Assembly: GCA_022495995.1 (NCBI GenBank)
Contig: JAFEMH010002559.1
Location: forward strand, 248,001-312,000
Direction: 5' to 3'
Length of the DNA stretch: 64,000 nt
From: Adenophora triphylla var. japonica
Lineage: Eukaryota > Streptophyta > Magnoliopsida > Asterales > Campanulaceae
Positions 36,801 through 47,925 of this stretch are shown here, in pieces (the stretch's first letter is position 1; every line of letters begins with the position of its first letter). The notes below the pieces were generated by a model. That model did no database searches and was not told the origin of the DNA. It saw nothing but the letters and a program-made list of their open reading frames with translations. The position numbers and the translations under genes are program-made.

Positions 36801-39800
36801 GAAATATGGTTATTCTTTTTGTCACATCCACAAGAATTTCAAATTCTTCTCCAGTCAGACTAAACTTGTTATATCTGTCTGGGTAATGCATGTGGTTTAC
36901 CTAAGTGATATGTCACTCTTCTCCTATTTTGCTAGTTGGAGTTGGATTTTTTGTCTCTTTTTCCCCCTTTCCATCACGATTCACGGGTGATAAGTATTCA
37001 AAATATTTAGTGACAAGAAACTTAAAATCAAAGAGGGAAGAGTTCTCACGTTGAACCTCACGAAGCTACTTTTTCTCAATTCATCACTTGTAGGGTATTA
37101 TGATGGTTAGGCATTTCAAAGAAAATTCATCCACTGCAACATCTATAAAAGACCCATTAACCACTTTATTCTTTCTACTATGTACTAGTATCTTTACTTC
37201 TTATCACTTATCTTATGTCACCAAGTTGGTATCGGTGTCCTAAGTCCATTGTAACAATCATAGGTACGGGATGTGCTGGGAGATGGACGTCTAATTAAAC
37301 GCCGCATTCGTGACGGAAAAGGTGCTGATTCAGACACTGACTTCTGTTATTTTTTTGAAAGATAGGATATTATATGTGATTAATTTATTAATACCCAATT
37401 TCTTCATTTATTTCATGGACACTGCATTTACCATCTTGTATGTAACATATTCAAGGTCGTTGAACTGATCTGTGTTTAGTTTACTTCTAAGAGTACTTCT
37501 ATTTCCTAGTTACCGTATAAATAAGCTTATCAGTATTAATGATTTGTCAAATTATGTTCTTCAATACATGGTACTTGCAGCCTTACAACTATATTTGCGC
37601 TATATCAATTGTAAAGCTGTTCTTGTGTGATTATATTAATATCAGATTTTATAGATACCCACATCTACCACTATGATGTCCTTTTGTATTTAGTTCTACC
37701 TAAGCCTGTGATCAGTTCTTGATTCGGTTACTTAAAAAGATTCGCTAGGATGACTTCTATCCTTAGACATGTATTTTCTTCAGTCAATATTAATTTGTAA
37801 TAGATGATCCGCAAAGCTGTTAAAGGCACACTTGAATGTGTGAAGTATGACAAATCAACCACATTTACTTTGTAACTTCTGAATATTAATACTTTGTGTT
37901 TACTGGACAACATTATATGATCCATTTTCCATATCTTCGTTTTGCGAAAAATTATGTGGTTAAATAGGTCCTAAATTACATGGAGTGGTCATTTGATAAT
38001 AGTTGGATAGCTTAGGTGATCAAAAGGTAATTTGGCCTTAGTCTATACCTTACATCTAGTACAGATAAGCTCTAACGCTCTTTGATGTGTTGATTCTTTC
38101 AAATAATCAGGTGATTTTCCCATGGATTGCCCTCTTCATGACAGTCAACTTCGTATCCATTACAAGGGCATGCTTCTTAACGAAGAAAAGACTGTGTTCT
38201 ATGATACAAAGGTTAATAACAGTGGTCAGCCTTTGGAGTTTTGCTCGGGTGAAGGGCTTGTAAGTCAACTCATACTTCAAAATACGTAGTTACAGTTTGT
38301 GCTTGTGCTATGATATACTCCTTGATTATCTTTGAATTTTGATTATTTGCTTGTCATTCGTTCCCCTTTCTATATATTTTCTGTTACTAGCTTAGAATAA
38401 TAAGATACTAAGGAAATTTGATTTATGGTAAATTCTTACTTGCATGAACAATATATATAACAAAGAACTTGTCATTTTTGTGCCAGGTACCTGAAGGTCT
38501 TGAAATGTGCGTTCGTCTGATGTTGCCGGAGGAGATATCTCTAATTACATGTCCTCCTGATTATGCATACGACAAGTTCCCAAGGTTTTGATTTCAAATG
38601 GTTTTATTCCTTTTTATTAGTATCTGGCGTGACATCCAAAAAGCAGATAATGCATTTGTTGTTGGCAGTTAATTTGATCAGTAAAATTTCATATTCATAA
38701 TGTTCGATGTTTTACTCTCATATTAGACCAGATAATGTTCCTGAAGGTGCGCATGTTCAATGGGAGATTGAGCTTCTTGGTTTTGAGATGCAAAAGGTAT
38801 TTTATTATTTACCATGTTAATAACCTTCTCACCCAAAAGATTAAGCTGTTAGAAGAAAGTTCAAACATTATATATGACACTTTAAAAGAAAATTGATATA
38901 TGTGGGTCTGTGTGTGTGCTTGGTTCTTCTTATCAAAATTGAGAGCAATGAAATGCGATTTCTCAACAACTCTCTGATATTTTGAGAGATATTCTTGTAT
39001 GCTTTTCAACAATGTTGTTGTAGCTTCTTTTGGTTTACTGTACTTCAACCATAATCATTGTGTAATTACTATTTTGTCGCAGGATTGGACTGGTATGAAT
39101 TTTAGAGCTATTATGGAGGATGTTGAGAAAACAAAGGGCACGGTACATATTTCATGACTATCCAGAAATCCTCTCGTACTGTTAGCAAAACGTCTGCCAC
39201 TATGTTTTTATGTTTGGGCTCAAGTCTTTTATTGTGCTCTTGCATGGTTACGAGGTCTTAATCTATTTAAATGCAAAAGGAACCGGACCTTTGGCATCTT
39301 ATGCATTGTTGTGTGTCATTTTCTGGCACAAATACTCCCCCTGTCCCGGAATAAATGTCGCACTTTCCTTTTTGGTATGTCCAAAAATAAATGTCTTCGT
39401 CGAAGTTAGGAAATAAATCTAGTGCAAATTTGACATTGTACAAGCTAGTAAAGCACACTCCTTAAAAATGTGTGACAAGTCAAATGTGACATTTATTCCG
39501 GGACGGAGGGAGTATGTTACAAACTTGTGTTTTGTGAAGTCCTTTGTCCTGACTTCATACAAGTGAAACTCAGATCATGAAGCTGTCTGGGCAATTTTGC
39601 AACTTTAAACTGATATATGGAATAATAATTATAATTCAGGGTCGTTGTGTATCATTTAGATGGTTAACTGGAGAAATATATTTCTGTTTTTGAGGGCAAC
39701 TCATTCACTTTATATGCTCATTTTCAGGGCAACAGGCTCTTCAAAGATGGCAAATATGAACTTGCTAAAGCGAAGTATGAGAAGGCATGCATTCTTAAAC

Positions 39801-40558
39801 ATCCTTAACCTTTTCCATTGGTATTATTTCTTCTGTACATAGGATCTTTCGGAGATCAAGAGTGATCCACATTCCACTTTGGCCTATACCATCTGTTATC
39901 AATCTTGAGATGTCACATATTTCTTTTCTTATATATTGTTCACTCCGCTTGAAGAGTCTTACTTTCTGTTTTGGAATGGTCTTTTCAAGATTCTGTTTAA
40001 TAAGTTACTCTATGAAATGTTAAGAATTTAAACATACCTTCACAAAAATAAACATGAAGTTACACTACCTATTTTAATATTTAGAATTAAGGGTATTTAT
40101 AGAAAATACCCAAGTCTTACTGCTGATATTATGTAATATAGTCATGATTTAAATATATTCTCATTCCACTAATTGAAGTATCCGTTTTTCAGGTTCTTCG
40201 TGAATTTAATCACGTTAATCCTCAAGATGACGAGGAGGGGAAAGAGTTCTCCAACACTAGAGTGAGAAGCATCTTCGTTATCCATTCCATATTCTCTCTT
40301 ATTTCTTAGGTCAACTTATTAACAGGGTAATAATAAGTTCTTTTCTTTTGATTTTCTTTTTTCTTGGATGCAAAAAGAACTTGTTGAATCTAAATGTGGC
40401 TGCCTGCTATCTGAAGATGGGAGAGTGCAGGAAGTCTATTGAGACATGTAATAAGGTAGTTCTTTCTTTCTCGGGCTTGCATAGTAAACTGAAATAACTG
40501 TTATTATTAAAAATTTATCCAGATGAAATCAGCAATCAGTTGCGTCAAAAAAATTAAA

Positions 40559-40595
<37 letters not shown>

Positions 40596-41299
40596 TTTTA
40601 TGAAGTACTGCGTTCCTAAACTGAATCGATGCATAAATTGCTTCTGACTTATGCAGGTATTAGATGGAAACCCTGTTCATGTCAAAGCCTTCTATCGACG
40701 TGGAATGGCCTACATGGAAGCCGGAGATTTTGAAGAAGCCAGGGCTGACTTTAATAAGGTAAAATCATTATATATTTCTTTAATTAATGAAAAACCTTTT
40801 TAATGCTTAAAATGTCATTATGAATTGACCCTGTATCCATTCTTGATGCTTGATAGATGATGAGCATTGACAAGTCCTCTGAAGCTAATGCAAAGGCAGC
40901 CCTCCTTAAATTAAAGCAGAAAGAGCAGGTAAGATTGGAATGCAAACTAAAACTCCTTCCGCTCCAATTTCTATATTGACCTCTGAGTCTGACCATCTTC
41001 TCCGTGACAAGCAGGAAGTGAATAAGAAGGCACGGAAGCAATTCAAAGGCTTATTTGACAAGAAGCCTGGAGAAATCTCAGAGGTCGGATTAGACAACAA
41101 AGGAGATCATATTGAAGCTGAGAATCATGAGAACGATGAACGGGAAGCTTTATTAGATTCTACCGGTACCGGTAAAGAGGACGAAGAAGAGATAGGGCAA
41201 CCTGCAGCTCCACCTCAAAGAGGGTATTTGTCAAAATTGTGGTCAAGTAGTAGAAATCTAGTGAAGTCCTTTGGGGTACAAAGATGTACCATATTGTAA
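30854..41299 (+). CDS. PAS1: PASTICCINO1, multi-domain FKBP-type prolyl isomerase with TPR
   Basis: Twenty coding exons join in frame to 628 aa (Arabidopsis PAS1 is about 635 aa): 30854-30930, 31092-31176, 32432-32501, 33702-33799, 34508-34630, 34909-34941, 35361-35419, 35504-35588, 35888-36046, 37264-37321, 38111-38259, 38487-38584, 38727-38796, 39083-39142, 39728-39784, 40193-40261, 40378-40455, 40657-40758, 40857-40928, 41015-41299. Three FKBP-like domains lie at about residues 50-145, 165-260 and 280-388. TPR helices span about 409-534 (GNRLFKDGKYELAKAKYEK; AFYRRGMAYMEAGDFEEA). A charged tail ends CTIL. In Arabidopsis, PAS1 acts at the ER as a scaffold for very-long-chain fatty acid elongation and restrains cell division. 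Introns 5 and 15 start with GC. No coding damage is seen, though intron 2 holds a Pack-MULE. Confidence 0.95.
31280..32138 (+). mobile_element. Pack-MULE in PAS1 intron 2
   Basis: The ends GAGAATTGTTATTCACCC and GGGTGAATAACAATTCTC are exact inverted copies. The terminal inverted repeats stay similar for roughly 200 bp, and a perfect 9-bp target duplication, TTACATGAA, flanks the element (31271-31279 and 32139-32147). These are the hallmarks of a Mutator-like element. It has no transposase. Its interior is host-derived sulfate-transporter code, given as a separate entry. It lies in the same orientation as PAS1 and should be spliced out with intron 2. Confidence 0.92.
31496..31925 (+). pseudogene. 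captured SULTR3-type sulfate transporter fragment
   Basis: Block A (to about 31670) reads HKVCLPPEKTTFEKLKNRL, then EIFFPDDP, then FKNQT, then GLQ. Block B (31832-31920) reads LGLQFFFPIFVWCPNYSLQL, then LRSDVISG. Together these match the cytosolic N-terminus and first membrane entry of group 3 plant sulfate transporters (closest in memory to SULTR3;3/3;4). The blocks share one frame and repeat the word GGGACTGCAG exactly 189 bp apart. An extra segment with a TAA stop at 31826-31828 lies between them. The rest of the transporter is absent, so no transport function is possible. A 135-codon chimeric frame (31421-31828) is open. Confidence 0.85.
34631..34908 (+). other. PAS1: PAS1 intron 5, GC-AG type
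   Basis: Exon 5 ends HKVK and exon 6 starts VISEDLG. The junction reads GTGAAG then GCAAGAGC, so the intron begins GC with the strong AAG|GCAAG context expected of GC introns. The only GT alternative (after CACAAA) would delete two residues compared with the length remembered for Arabidopsis PAS1. Confidence 0.8.
36316..36570. mobile_element. MITE in PAS1 intron 9
   Basis: Opens CTCCCTCTGTCCCATAATAA and closes TTATTTTGGGACGGTGGGAG between TA. The interior has TTGACT-type words, not the 'gagagaatgagtgg' segment, so it belongs to a second MITE family. Confidence 0.85.
39335..39512. mobile_element. MITE in PAS1 intron 14
   Basis: Opens CTCCCCCTGTCCCGGAATAA and closes TTATTCCGGGACGGAGGGAG with TA outside. 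At 178 bp it is the shortest complete MITE of the window and is of the same kind as the one in intron 9. Confidence 0.9.
39785..40192 (+). other. PAS1: PAS1 intron 15, GC-AG type
   Basis: Exon 15 ends KYEK (TATGAGAAG) and exon 16 begins VLREFNHVNP. The intron starts GCATGC, and no GT is available near the junction that keeps the conserved frame. The acceptor TTTTTCAG at 40185-40192 is ordinary. Confidence 0.78.
40559..40592. repeat. (ATT)n in PAS1 intron 17
   Basis: About eleven ATT triplets in a row. Confidence 0.85.
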
Positions 41300-41860
41300 A
41301 ACAGTAATGATAGTTCACAAAATTTTAGCCACAAAATGATTTTTCATATTTTGGGTGTCACATTTAAAAAAGACACTCCCAAAATAATTTTTTTTTTAAT
41401 AATTTTTTATTTATTAGACCCACTTGTCATATTCATAATAACTATCCACTTACTATTATTTGTCCCACTTTTTCTATTCTGTTTCACTTTTCATATTCAC
41501 AACAATTACTCTATAATACATTTTTTTTTAATTTTCGTGCAATATAACTTTTGTATATTTTCGAGAGAAATGCAGAGAGTAAGGCTTCGTTTGTTTGGAG
41601 AAAAATATTTTTCGAAAAATGTTTTCCCTCCATTTTCCGGTGTTTGGTAAGCACCGCTGCATCGGAATATGGAGAAAATATTTATTTTCTTCATTTTTCT
41701 AATTAAAATGACTTACGAATTTTTACTAAATAAAATATTTTTCAAAAAATAGTAACACTCTCACACATAACTTTTCATACTCTCACGCTACCCGCTCTAC
41801 ATTAACCACCCTCTGTCCCATCCCCTTATAAAAAATTATTTATATTAAAATTATATTTTA
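41300..41860. other. PAS1 to UGT intergenic stretch
   Basis: It contains a degenerate MITE-like part (about 41336-41570) and a fragment of the GGAAAACG element family (about 41581-41660, 'ggcttcgtttgtttgg' end). CTTATAAAAAATT near 41825 is a candidate TATA box for the glycosyltransferase. Confidence 0.5.
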
Positions 41861-41998
41861 CAATTCTTCCTAAGTCACCACCACCACCACAACCCCCTTG
41901 TTTGGGTAAAAAAAAAATTAATCATTTTACAATTCTTCCTAAGTCACCACCACCACCACAACCCCCTTGTTTGGGTAAAAAAAAAATTAATCATTTTA
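41861..41998 (+). repeat. exact 69-bp tandem duplication upstream of the UGT
   Basis: Two apparently identical 69-bp units start at 41861 and 41930 and end about 100 bp before the UGT start codon. Each holds CACCACCACCACAACCCCC and a poly-A run. They lie between a candidate TATA box and the ATG, so they are promoter-proximal or in the leader. Confidence 0.92.
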
Positions 41999-42096
41999 AA
42001 TTTATTTTTAACTACTCTCCAAACAGAGAGAGTTTTACATATTATTGTTAAAATGCATAATTTTTTGGTGAAAACTTTTCCTTTCCAACACTCCAA

Positions 42097-45000
42097 ATGG
42101 AATTCCCTCACGTCGTCATCCTGCCCTTTCCGTCTCAAGGTCACGTCAAACCCATGTTCGTACTCGCCGAGCTTCTTTGTCAGGCCGATTTCAAAGTCTC
42201 CTTCATAAACACACACCACAATCACACGCTATTCCTTAACCTAATCGACCAATCCTCTTTCTCGGCCAGATTTCCCAACTTCAAGTTCTACTCAATTCCC
42301 GATGGATTACCCGACGACCACCCACGGAAAGCTCCCTTTAACGTTGACTTATACGAATCGACTAGCAGTGATGCTTGTGCCACTGGATTCAAGGATTTAT
42401 TGGTTTCGATTTGTAATGAGAGTGAAAAGTGGGTGCCGGCGACGTGCATAATAGCCGATGGAATTATGTCGTTCGCGATTGACGTGGGAGAGGAATTGGG
42501 GATTCCGGTGATCATGTTTCGGACTTATAGCGCCACTGGTAGTTGGGTTGCTTTCCATTTAGCGAAGCTCATTCAACTGGGTGAGATTCCAGTTTCAGGT
42601 TAGTCACTAATTTATGCTCTCTATTTAGCTTTTGGATAGTCACTAAATGATCTTTTTATCCATTACGATTTTGAGCGATGATTTTAGATTGGTTTAATTA
42701 TCCAAATGAAAATATATACTCACTCCGTTCCAGACCAAGAGTCCTATGATCTATGGAGTATTTCACGATTTTTAAGAAAATTTTAAAAAAATGCATAAAA
42801 AATAGAAAGTGGGGTAGAAGATTAGAGAAGAGAGAATGTAAAAGTTAAAAATATTTAATAGGATAGAGAATGAGTGGGAGAAATAGTAAGTTAATGAATG
42901 ATTTTTTTTGTAGGAGAGAATGAGTGGGAGAATCACATAGTAAGTTAATGAATGATTTTTTTGTAAATATGTTAACATTATAAGAGTATAATGAATGATT
43001 TTTTTGTAAATATATACTCCCTCAGTCCCGAGTCATTGAGCAGTACGATTCTTGTTTTGCAGCGGGGATTAGAGGAAAAAAATAATGATATAAATGTTGT
43101 GAGTGTAAAAGTAAAATAGGAAAGAGAATGAGTGGAGGGAATAGTAAATTATAATGGTGTTGTGAGAATTAAAAGAAATAATGTAGGAGAGAGAATGAGT
43201 GGAGAGAATAGTAAAAATTGGCTTTGTCATTTTAGGAAGTGTCTGCAATTTATAATGGGTGTGCCCGACGAGGAGAGTGTGCGGTTTGTAGCGGGACGGA
43301 GGGAGTAAAGCAGTTATGAGGGGTATAAATGTAACCAGAAACAGCTGTCGTTCACATATTTCCATTTTATGGAATGGGACTCTGCTGATGCTGGGACGGA
43401 CCAAAAGGAAGAAAGTAGGATTCTTGGTCGGGGGCCGAAGGGAGTAACTTTTTATTAATAGTATTATTATTAATGGTATATACGGAGTAGATAACAAGAT
43501 TTTAGGTTTTCATTTATATAATTAAAATCAACCTAAAATTGTATTACTCATAGTTTCTCAGTAATAATGGAAAAAAAGTGAAAAAATCCATTTTTGATAC
43601 GGGAGAAGAGTAGTTTTCAGGAGACATTGTTGTTCACCCCGCATAGGCAGTTCCCTCACTTAATACCACCGCATTACTATTTAAAAAAAAGATGCCATTA
43701 ATTAAGTAATGACTTTCATTACCCTCACGCCGCCGGTAGAATGCCGGCGAACATCCCACCTATTCAATACCAGGTATCTACTTAACTTACTCCTCGATAC
43801 ATTTTTCATTTTATCAATGAATTCCTTCCAAAAAGTACAAATTCGATTCATTAATAATTTTTTAACCATCAATTGGTGTCTTAATTAATTGCTCGTTTGA
43901 ATTGATTGTTGGTGTCGCTATTTCTCAGATCATAAGTTCAATTTTCTATACAGATTCTATCTGATTAGGGTTTTAAAATTGAGTTCAATTCATGTGAAAG
44001 TTACAACTTCAAAGTGGCTAAACTTGGTAAGACAATTCAGTCCACTCCCAAAGAACCACTAGCCGGGTTTGTTACCATGCACCAAACCAAAATCAAACAC
44101 CCATGTTGAAATCCCAATTCAGGATCCCCTCATATCGATCGAGACCAATTCAACAACGAGACGAATGAGTCGGACGACATTCGGGAAATCATACCAATGT
44201 TACATCCAAGCCACAAAAAGATGATCAATCTTCGAGAAGGAGGATAGGATTGGGTGGGTTCTCTTTAAATTTGCCAGTTATTATTGTAATTTAGAGAGAA
44301 GAGAGAATAAATGGAGGGGCGCAAAAATGGAAGAGAGAGAGAGAGAGAGAAGGGACGGAGTAAGTAGACGAAGGCGAGAGGGCGGTGTGTTCGCGGTGGG
44401 AAGTGCGGTTTGTTTTTGATAGTTTAGGGGGTGTTTATAGAAGGGTTTTAAAGGGTATAATAGTAATAATGGGGGTGTAGTTTTTAATTTTTTAGAAGTA
44501 AAGCTTAGTAATGCGGTTAATGCGGGGTTATTAAGTAACTTCGCGGGGAGTGAATAACAATTCCGGAGTTTTAGTAGCTCAATTTTAAAAATGGGATCAT
44601 CTAAAGGCACAAAATAAAATTATAAAAAACAACTTTCTAATTTATTTCACTGAGTAACAAACTGAGCTATTTATCATAAATATAAAAAGGGCTAAAATTG
44701 AGAAAAGAATTTTCATTTTATACACAAAGGCTACCCCTCACCCAACCCAGACCTAAATCCACACATGAATATTTTGTTGACCCAAAAAGTTATTTCCCAA
44801 CCTTCTTCTCAGGTTGAACTCAAAAAACAAAAAACAAAAAAAAACCTTTTTCTCAGAGTTGCCGAGCCACCCTCTCCTCCAGCCAAACTCTTCCCCGATG
44901 GTGGAGATGGTGATTATTGCACTACTGTGAGTGGGAGGTTGAGGCAGTTGGTGGTGGTAATATTTTATGTACTCATAAGGGGCCAATTTGAAAAATACTA

Positions 45001-46430
45001 CGTTTGTAGTATCCGTTAAATTACTAACACTCGTTAACTTTATTGTAACGTCTCTATTAACAATTTAGGTTGATTTGGCTAATTTGAAAATTTTTGTATT
45101 ATATAATGCTGCATAAGAAGCTTTTAGGTCATTTCGATTTAATCGGAAACTAGAAAATTGAGGGGAAATGATTTGTTTCAAAAGAAACTTGCGAGTTCAG
45201 GTTTTCTTTATCTTTTTACTATTAAGTTGTCGTGGCACTTACTAGATTTCCAGATAGGTATAACATAATTTCTACACGGAGGACTTGGGCCCCATTTTAA
45301 ATGATAGTTATTTTTTTGGTTTAAGATCTTATTTTCATTTTTCTTGTTTGCACTTCATCTATCCTTAGGCTTACAATTTTTTCTATTTATACCTCTCTTA
45401 TCTGTTCAACTGTTCCCTGAAGTTATAAAAAGTGAGGAAAGGCCCCCCAAATATCCCATATTTTCAAGTAGCAACTCATACAATTGCTATCATTGTTGCA
45501 GACCAAGACATGGACAAACAAATCACTTGCATTCCAGAGCTTGAAACAATCTTGCGCCGAAGAGATCTTCCAACTATGTGCCGAGGCAATGTAGAAAATC
45601 CCGTCTTGCAATTTCACGTATCCCAATGCAAGAAAATGACCCGAGCCTCAGGTCTCATACTCAACACTTTCGAAGGTGAAGAAGCCCAAATCATATCCCA
45701 TCTTCATTCAATCTATCCTAAAATTTACACTGTGGGTCCACTTCACGCTCTCCGCAACTCCCATTTGACTGAATCTCAGTCGTTGGTTCCATCCAACGGT
45801 AGCCTAAGAAGCCAAGATAGAACCTGTCTGACGTGGCTTGATTCGCAGCCGTCGAAATCAGTGATATATGTTAGCTTTGGTAGCGTTGTAACACTGACAG
45901 TTAGTGGTGAACATTTGTTAGAGTTTTGGCATGGTTTGGTTAACAGTGGGAAACCATTTTTATGGGTTATGAGGCAAGATTTGATTTTTGGGGAAAATGG
46001 GCTTTTTGAAATACCAAATGAGCTAGTAGTTGGGACTAAGAAAAGAGGCTTTATTGTGGGCTGGGCTCCACAAGAAGAAGTACTGGCCCATGAAGCTGTT
46101 GGTGGGTTTTTGACTCATAGCGGGTGGAATTCGACATTGGAGAGTATCTGGGCCGGAGTTCCTATGGTTTGCTGGCCTCAAATATCTGACCAAATGATCA
46201 ACAGTAGATGTGTGAGTGAGATGTGGAAAATCGGGTTTGATATGAAGGACACGTGTGATAGATCAACAGTTGAGAAAACGGTGAAAGATCTGATGGAGCG
46301 TAAGAGAGAAGAGATCATGGAATCAATGTCTAAGATTTCACGAAAGGCACGAGAAAGCGTGGTTAAAGGTGGTTCGTCGTTTCGGGATTTGGAGCATCTA
46401 ATCAACGACATAAGATCAATCAAGTGCTAA
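42097..46430 (+). CDS. family 1 UDP-glycosyltransferase, UGT709-like
   Basis: Two exons, 42097-42598 and 45502-46430, join in phase 1 (G|AC) to 476 aa, the usual UGT length. The start is the only ATG before HVVILPFPSQGHVKPM, which holds the catalytic His16. The plant PSPG box spans about residues 355-398 (WAPQEEVLAHEAVGGFL ... WPQISDQ). Its last residue is Gln, usually taken to mean UDP-glucose as donor, and it has HSGWNS. Such enzymes are cytosolic and glucosylate small metabolites. The N-terminal acceptor half and words such as RRRDLP resemble UGT709, a family that includes 7-deoxyloganetic acid glucosyltransferase; UGT85 is the other possibility. The acceptor is unknown. The 2.9-kb intron holds nested MITEs and a Mutator-like element. 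A second copy of exon 2 lies at 57008-57936. Confidence 0.93.
42719..43444. mobile_element. MITE in the UGT intron, split by another MITE
   Basis: The left end CTCACTCCGTTCCAGACCAA (continuing to GAGTCCTA) pairs with a right end containing TAGGATTCTTGGTC and CCGAAGGGAG, with TA outside both. Removing the inner MITE (43017-43305) leaves about 435 bp. Confidence 0.8.
43017..43305. mobile_element. MITE nested inside the UGT-intron MITE
   Basis: Opens CTCCCTCAGTCCCGAGTCAT and closes GTAGCGGGACGGAGGGAG between TA. At 289 bp with the full family interior it looks younger than its host element. Confidence 0.85.
43621..44567. mobile_element. Mutator-like element in the UGT intron
   Basis: The left end (TTGTTGTTCACCCCGC) and the inverted right end (AATTGTTATTCACTCCCCGC) are related to each other and to the Pack-MULE ends in PAS1. 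The inner word ATGCCATTAATTAAG also parallels that element. No convincing 9-bp duplication was found. The interior has an exon-like piece, MPANIPPIQYQ, followed by GTATCT (about 43741-43780), which may be captured host code of unknown origin. Confidence 0.65.
44332..44352. repeat. GA microsatellite
   Basis: About ten GA dinucleotides inside the Mutator-like element. Confidence 0.8.
44568..45501 (+). other. rest of UGT intron 1
   Basis: No element ends are seen. The last 90 bp (GTTATAAAAAGTGAGGAAA onward) are recognisably shared with the DNA before the second UGT copy's exon 2, so the duplication included the intron's 3' end. Confidence 0.7.
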
Positions 46431-46562
46431 TTATTGGTGGAAGATCCAACCGCATGCATTTAGACTAGATTTTGTGCAAGATGAAATTGCTGTCATACTT
46501 ATTGTACCTGGACTAGATTTTGTACCAGATGTTGTACCTGGACTAGATTAAATAACAAAAAA

Positions 46563-47567
46563 GGGTCATTGCCCCCGTAAGTTTTTTTTTTTTTTTATTT
46601 AAATCTATGCTTAATTAATAAGTTCCTTTTAAATGAATGCTTAATTAATAAATTCCTTTTAAATGAATGTATCAATTTTTTGTTATTTTGGACGAAAATA
46701 CCCCCCCAAAGAATGTTGTATTATATTTAAAAAAAAAATTAATAAATTTTTTTTTTAATAAAAAAAATTTTATATACAATTTTTTTTTTAAATAAAAAAA
46801 TCAGAATTTGTATTATATTCAGAATGTTGTATTATATTTTCAGAATGTTGTATTATATTTTCAAAAAATAAATTAAAAAAAAATCAGAATGTTGTATTAT
46901 ATTTTCAGAATGCTGTATTATATTCAAAATATTGTATTATATTTTCAGAATGTTGTATTATATTCAGAGTGTTGTATTATATTTTCAGAATGTTGTATTA
47001 TATATTTTCAAAATGTTGTATTATACTCCCTCCGTCCCACTTCACTTGACACTAATTTCCATTTTGGTCCGTCCCACCTCACTTGACACTGCCCAAAATG
47101 AAAAGTTTTTACACTCACAACATCAATCAAATCACTATTCTCTCTACTCATTCTCTCTCCTACTTTACCTTTTCTACTCACAACATTTTCTTTAATTAAT
47201 TATCTCTCTTACTTTTTCTTAGTTACCGTGCCCACCTCTTTGGTGCCAAGTGAACCGGGACGGAGGGAGTATTTTCAAAAAAAAAAATTAAAAAAAAATT
47301 ATTTTTTTTAAAAAAAAATTATTTTTTTTTAAAAAATTATTTTTTTAAAAAAAAAATTATTATTTTTTTTAAAAAAATTATTTTTTTTAAAATTTTTTTT
47401 TAAAATTAATTTAAAAAAAAAAATAAAAATCAGAATGTTGTATTATGTTTTCAGAATGTTGTGAGGGCAAAACTGGAATGTAAAAAGAACTTTCTGGTCA
47501 TTTTAATACAATGAGAAACTTAATGGGAAGTGATTTGTTCCAAAAAGAACTTATTGGGCAAATTCCC
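46563..47567. mobile_element. Mutator-like MITE with GTTGTATTATATT repeats (copy A)
   Basis: The ends GGGTCATTGCCCCCGTAAGT and ACTTATTGGGCAAATTCCC are imperfect inverted repeats, flanked by a perfect 9-bp duplication AACAAAAAA (46554-46562 and 47568-47576). The interior has about eight direct copies of AGAATGTTGTATTATATT and long A/T runs. A Stowaway MITE sits inside it. Confidence 0.82.
47036..47269. mobile_element. Stowaway-like MITE nested in copy A
   Basis: Opens CTCCCTCCGTCCCACTTCAC and closes GTGAACCGGGACGGAGGGAG between TA dinucleotides. Confidence 0.9.
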
Positions 47568-47925
47568 AACAAAAAATAGAACAAGAAATATGTGTAACCA
47601 CCATCTAACACTCCCATGACACTAGTTGAGGCAGTCGAGTGTCACCCCTCTTAGTTATTTTAAGTAATAAAACACATAAGAATCTTAAATTAATCTGGAC
47701 AAACAAAAAAGGAAAGTAAGAATCTTAAACGGCAAAATGGGGGAGAAGGGAGTAATTTTTTCCTTGGAAAATATGTCAAGCAACATTACTCTAGTAAAAA
47801 GTGACCAACATGGAAATAAATCAATACAAAATAAAAAACAATATCAATGTAATTAAACACACAACATCAAAGTTTGATAAAAACCCATAAAAATTCAAAT
47901 AAATTACAGCAAGAAAGTGCAAAAA

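Noticed and set aside
40929..41014. Retained last intron of PAS1 as coding sequence
   Set aside because: The 86-bp stretch has clear GT and AG ends and is not a multiple of three. The exons join in frame as KQKEQ and EVNKKARKQF.
42288..42515. Minus-strand frame opposite UGT exon 1
   Set aside because: It is the shadow of the real exon; only the plus frame has family motifs.
45432..45501. UGT reading frame extended upstream of exon 2 (MRKGPPNIPYF)
   Set aside because: This is the intron end. The acceptor GTTGCAG at 45495-45501 joins exon 1 in phase, and the inverted copy has an acceptor at the matching place.
46889..47195. Frames reading MLYYIFRMLYYIQ and the like (also near 48804-49230)
   Set aside because: They are translations of the GTTGTATTATATT repeat of a MITE.
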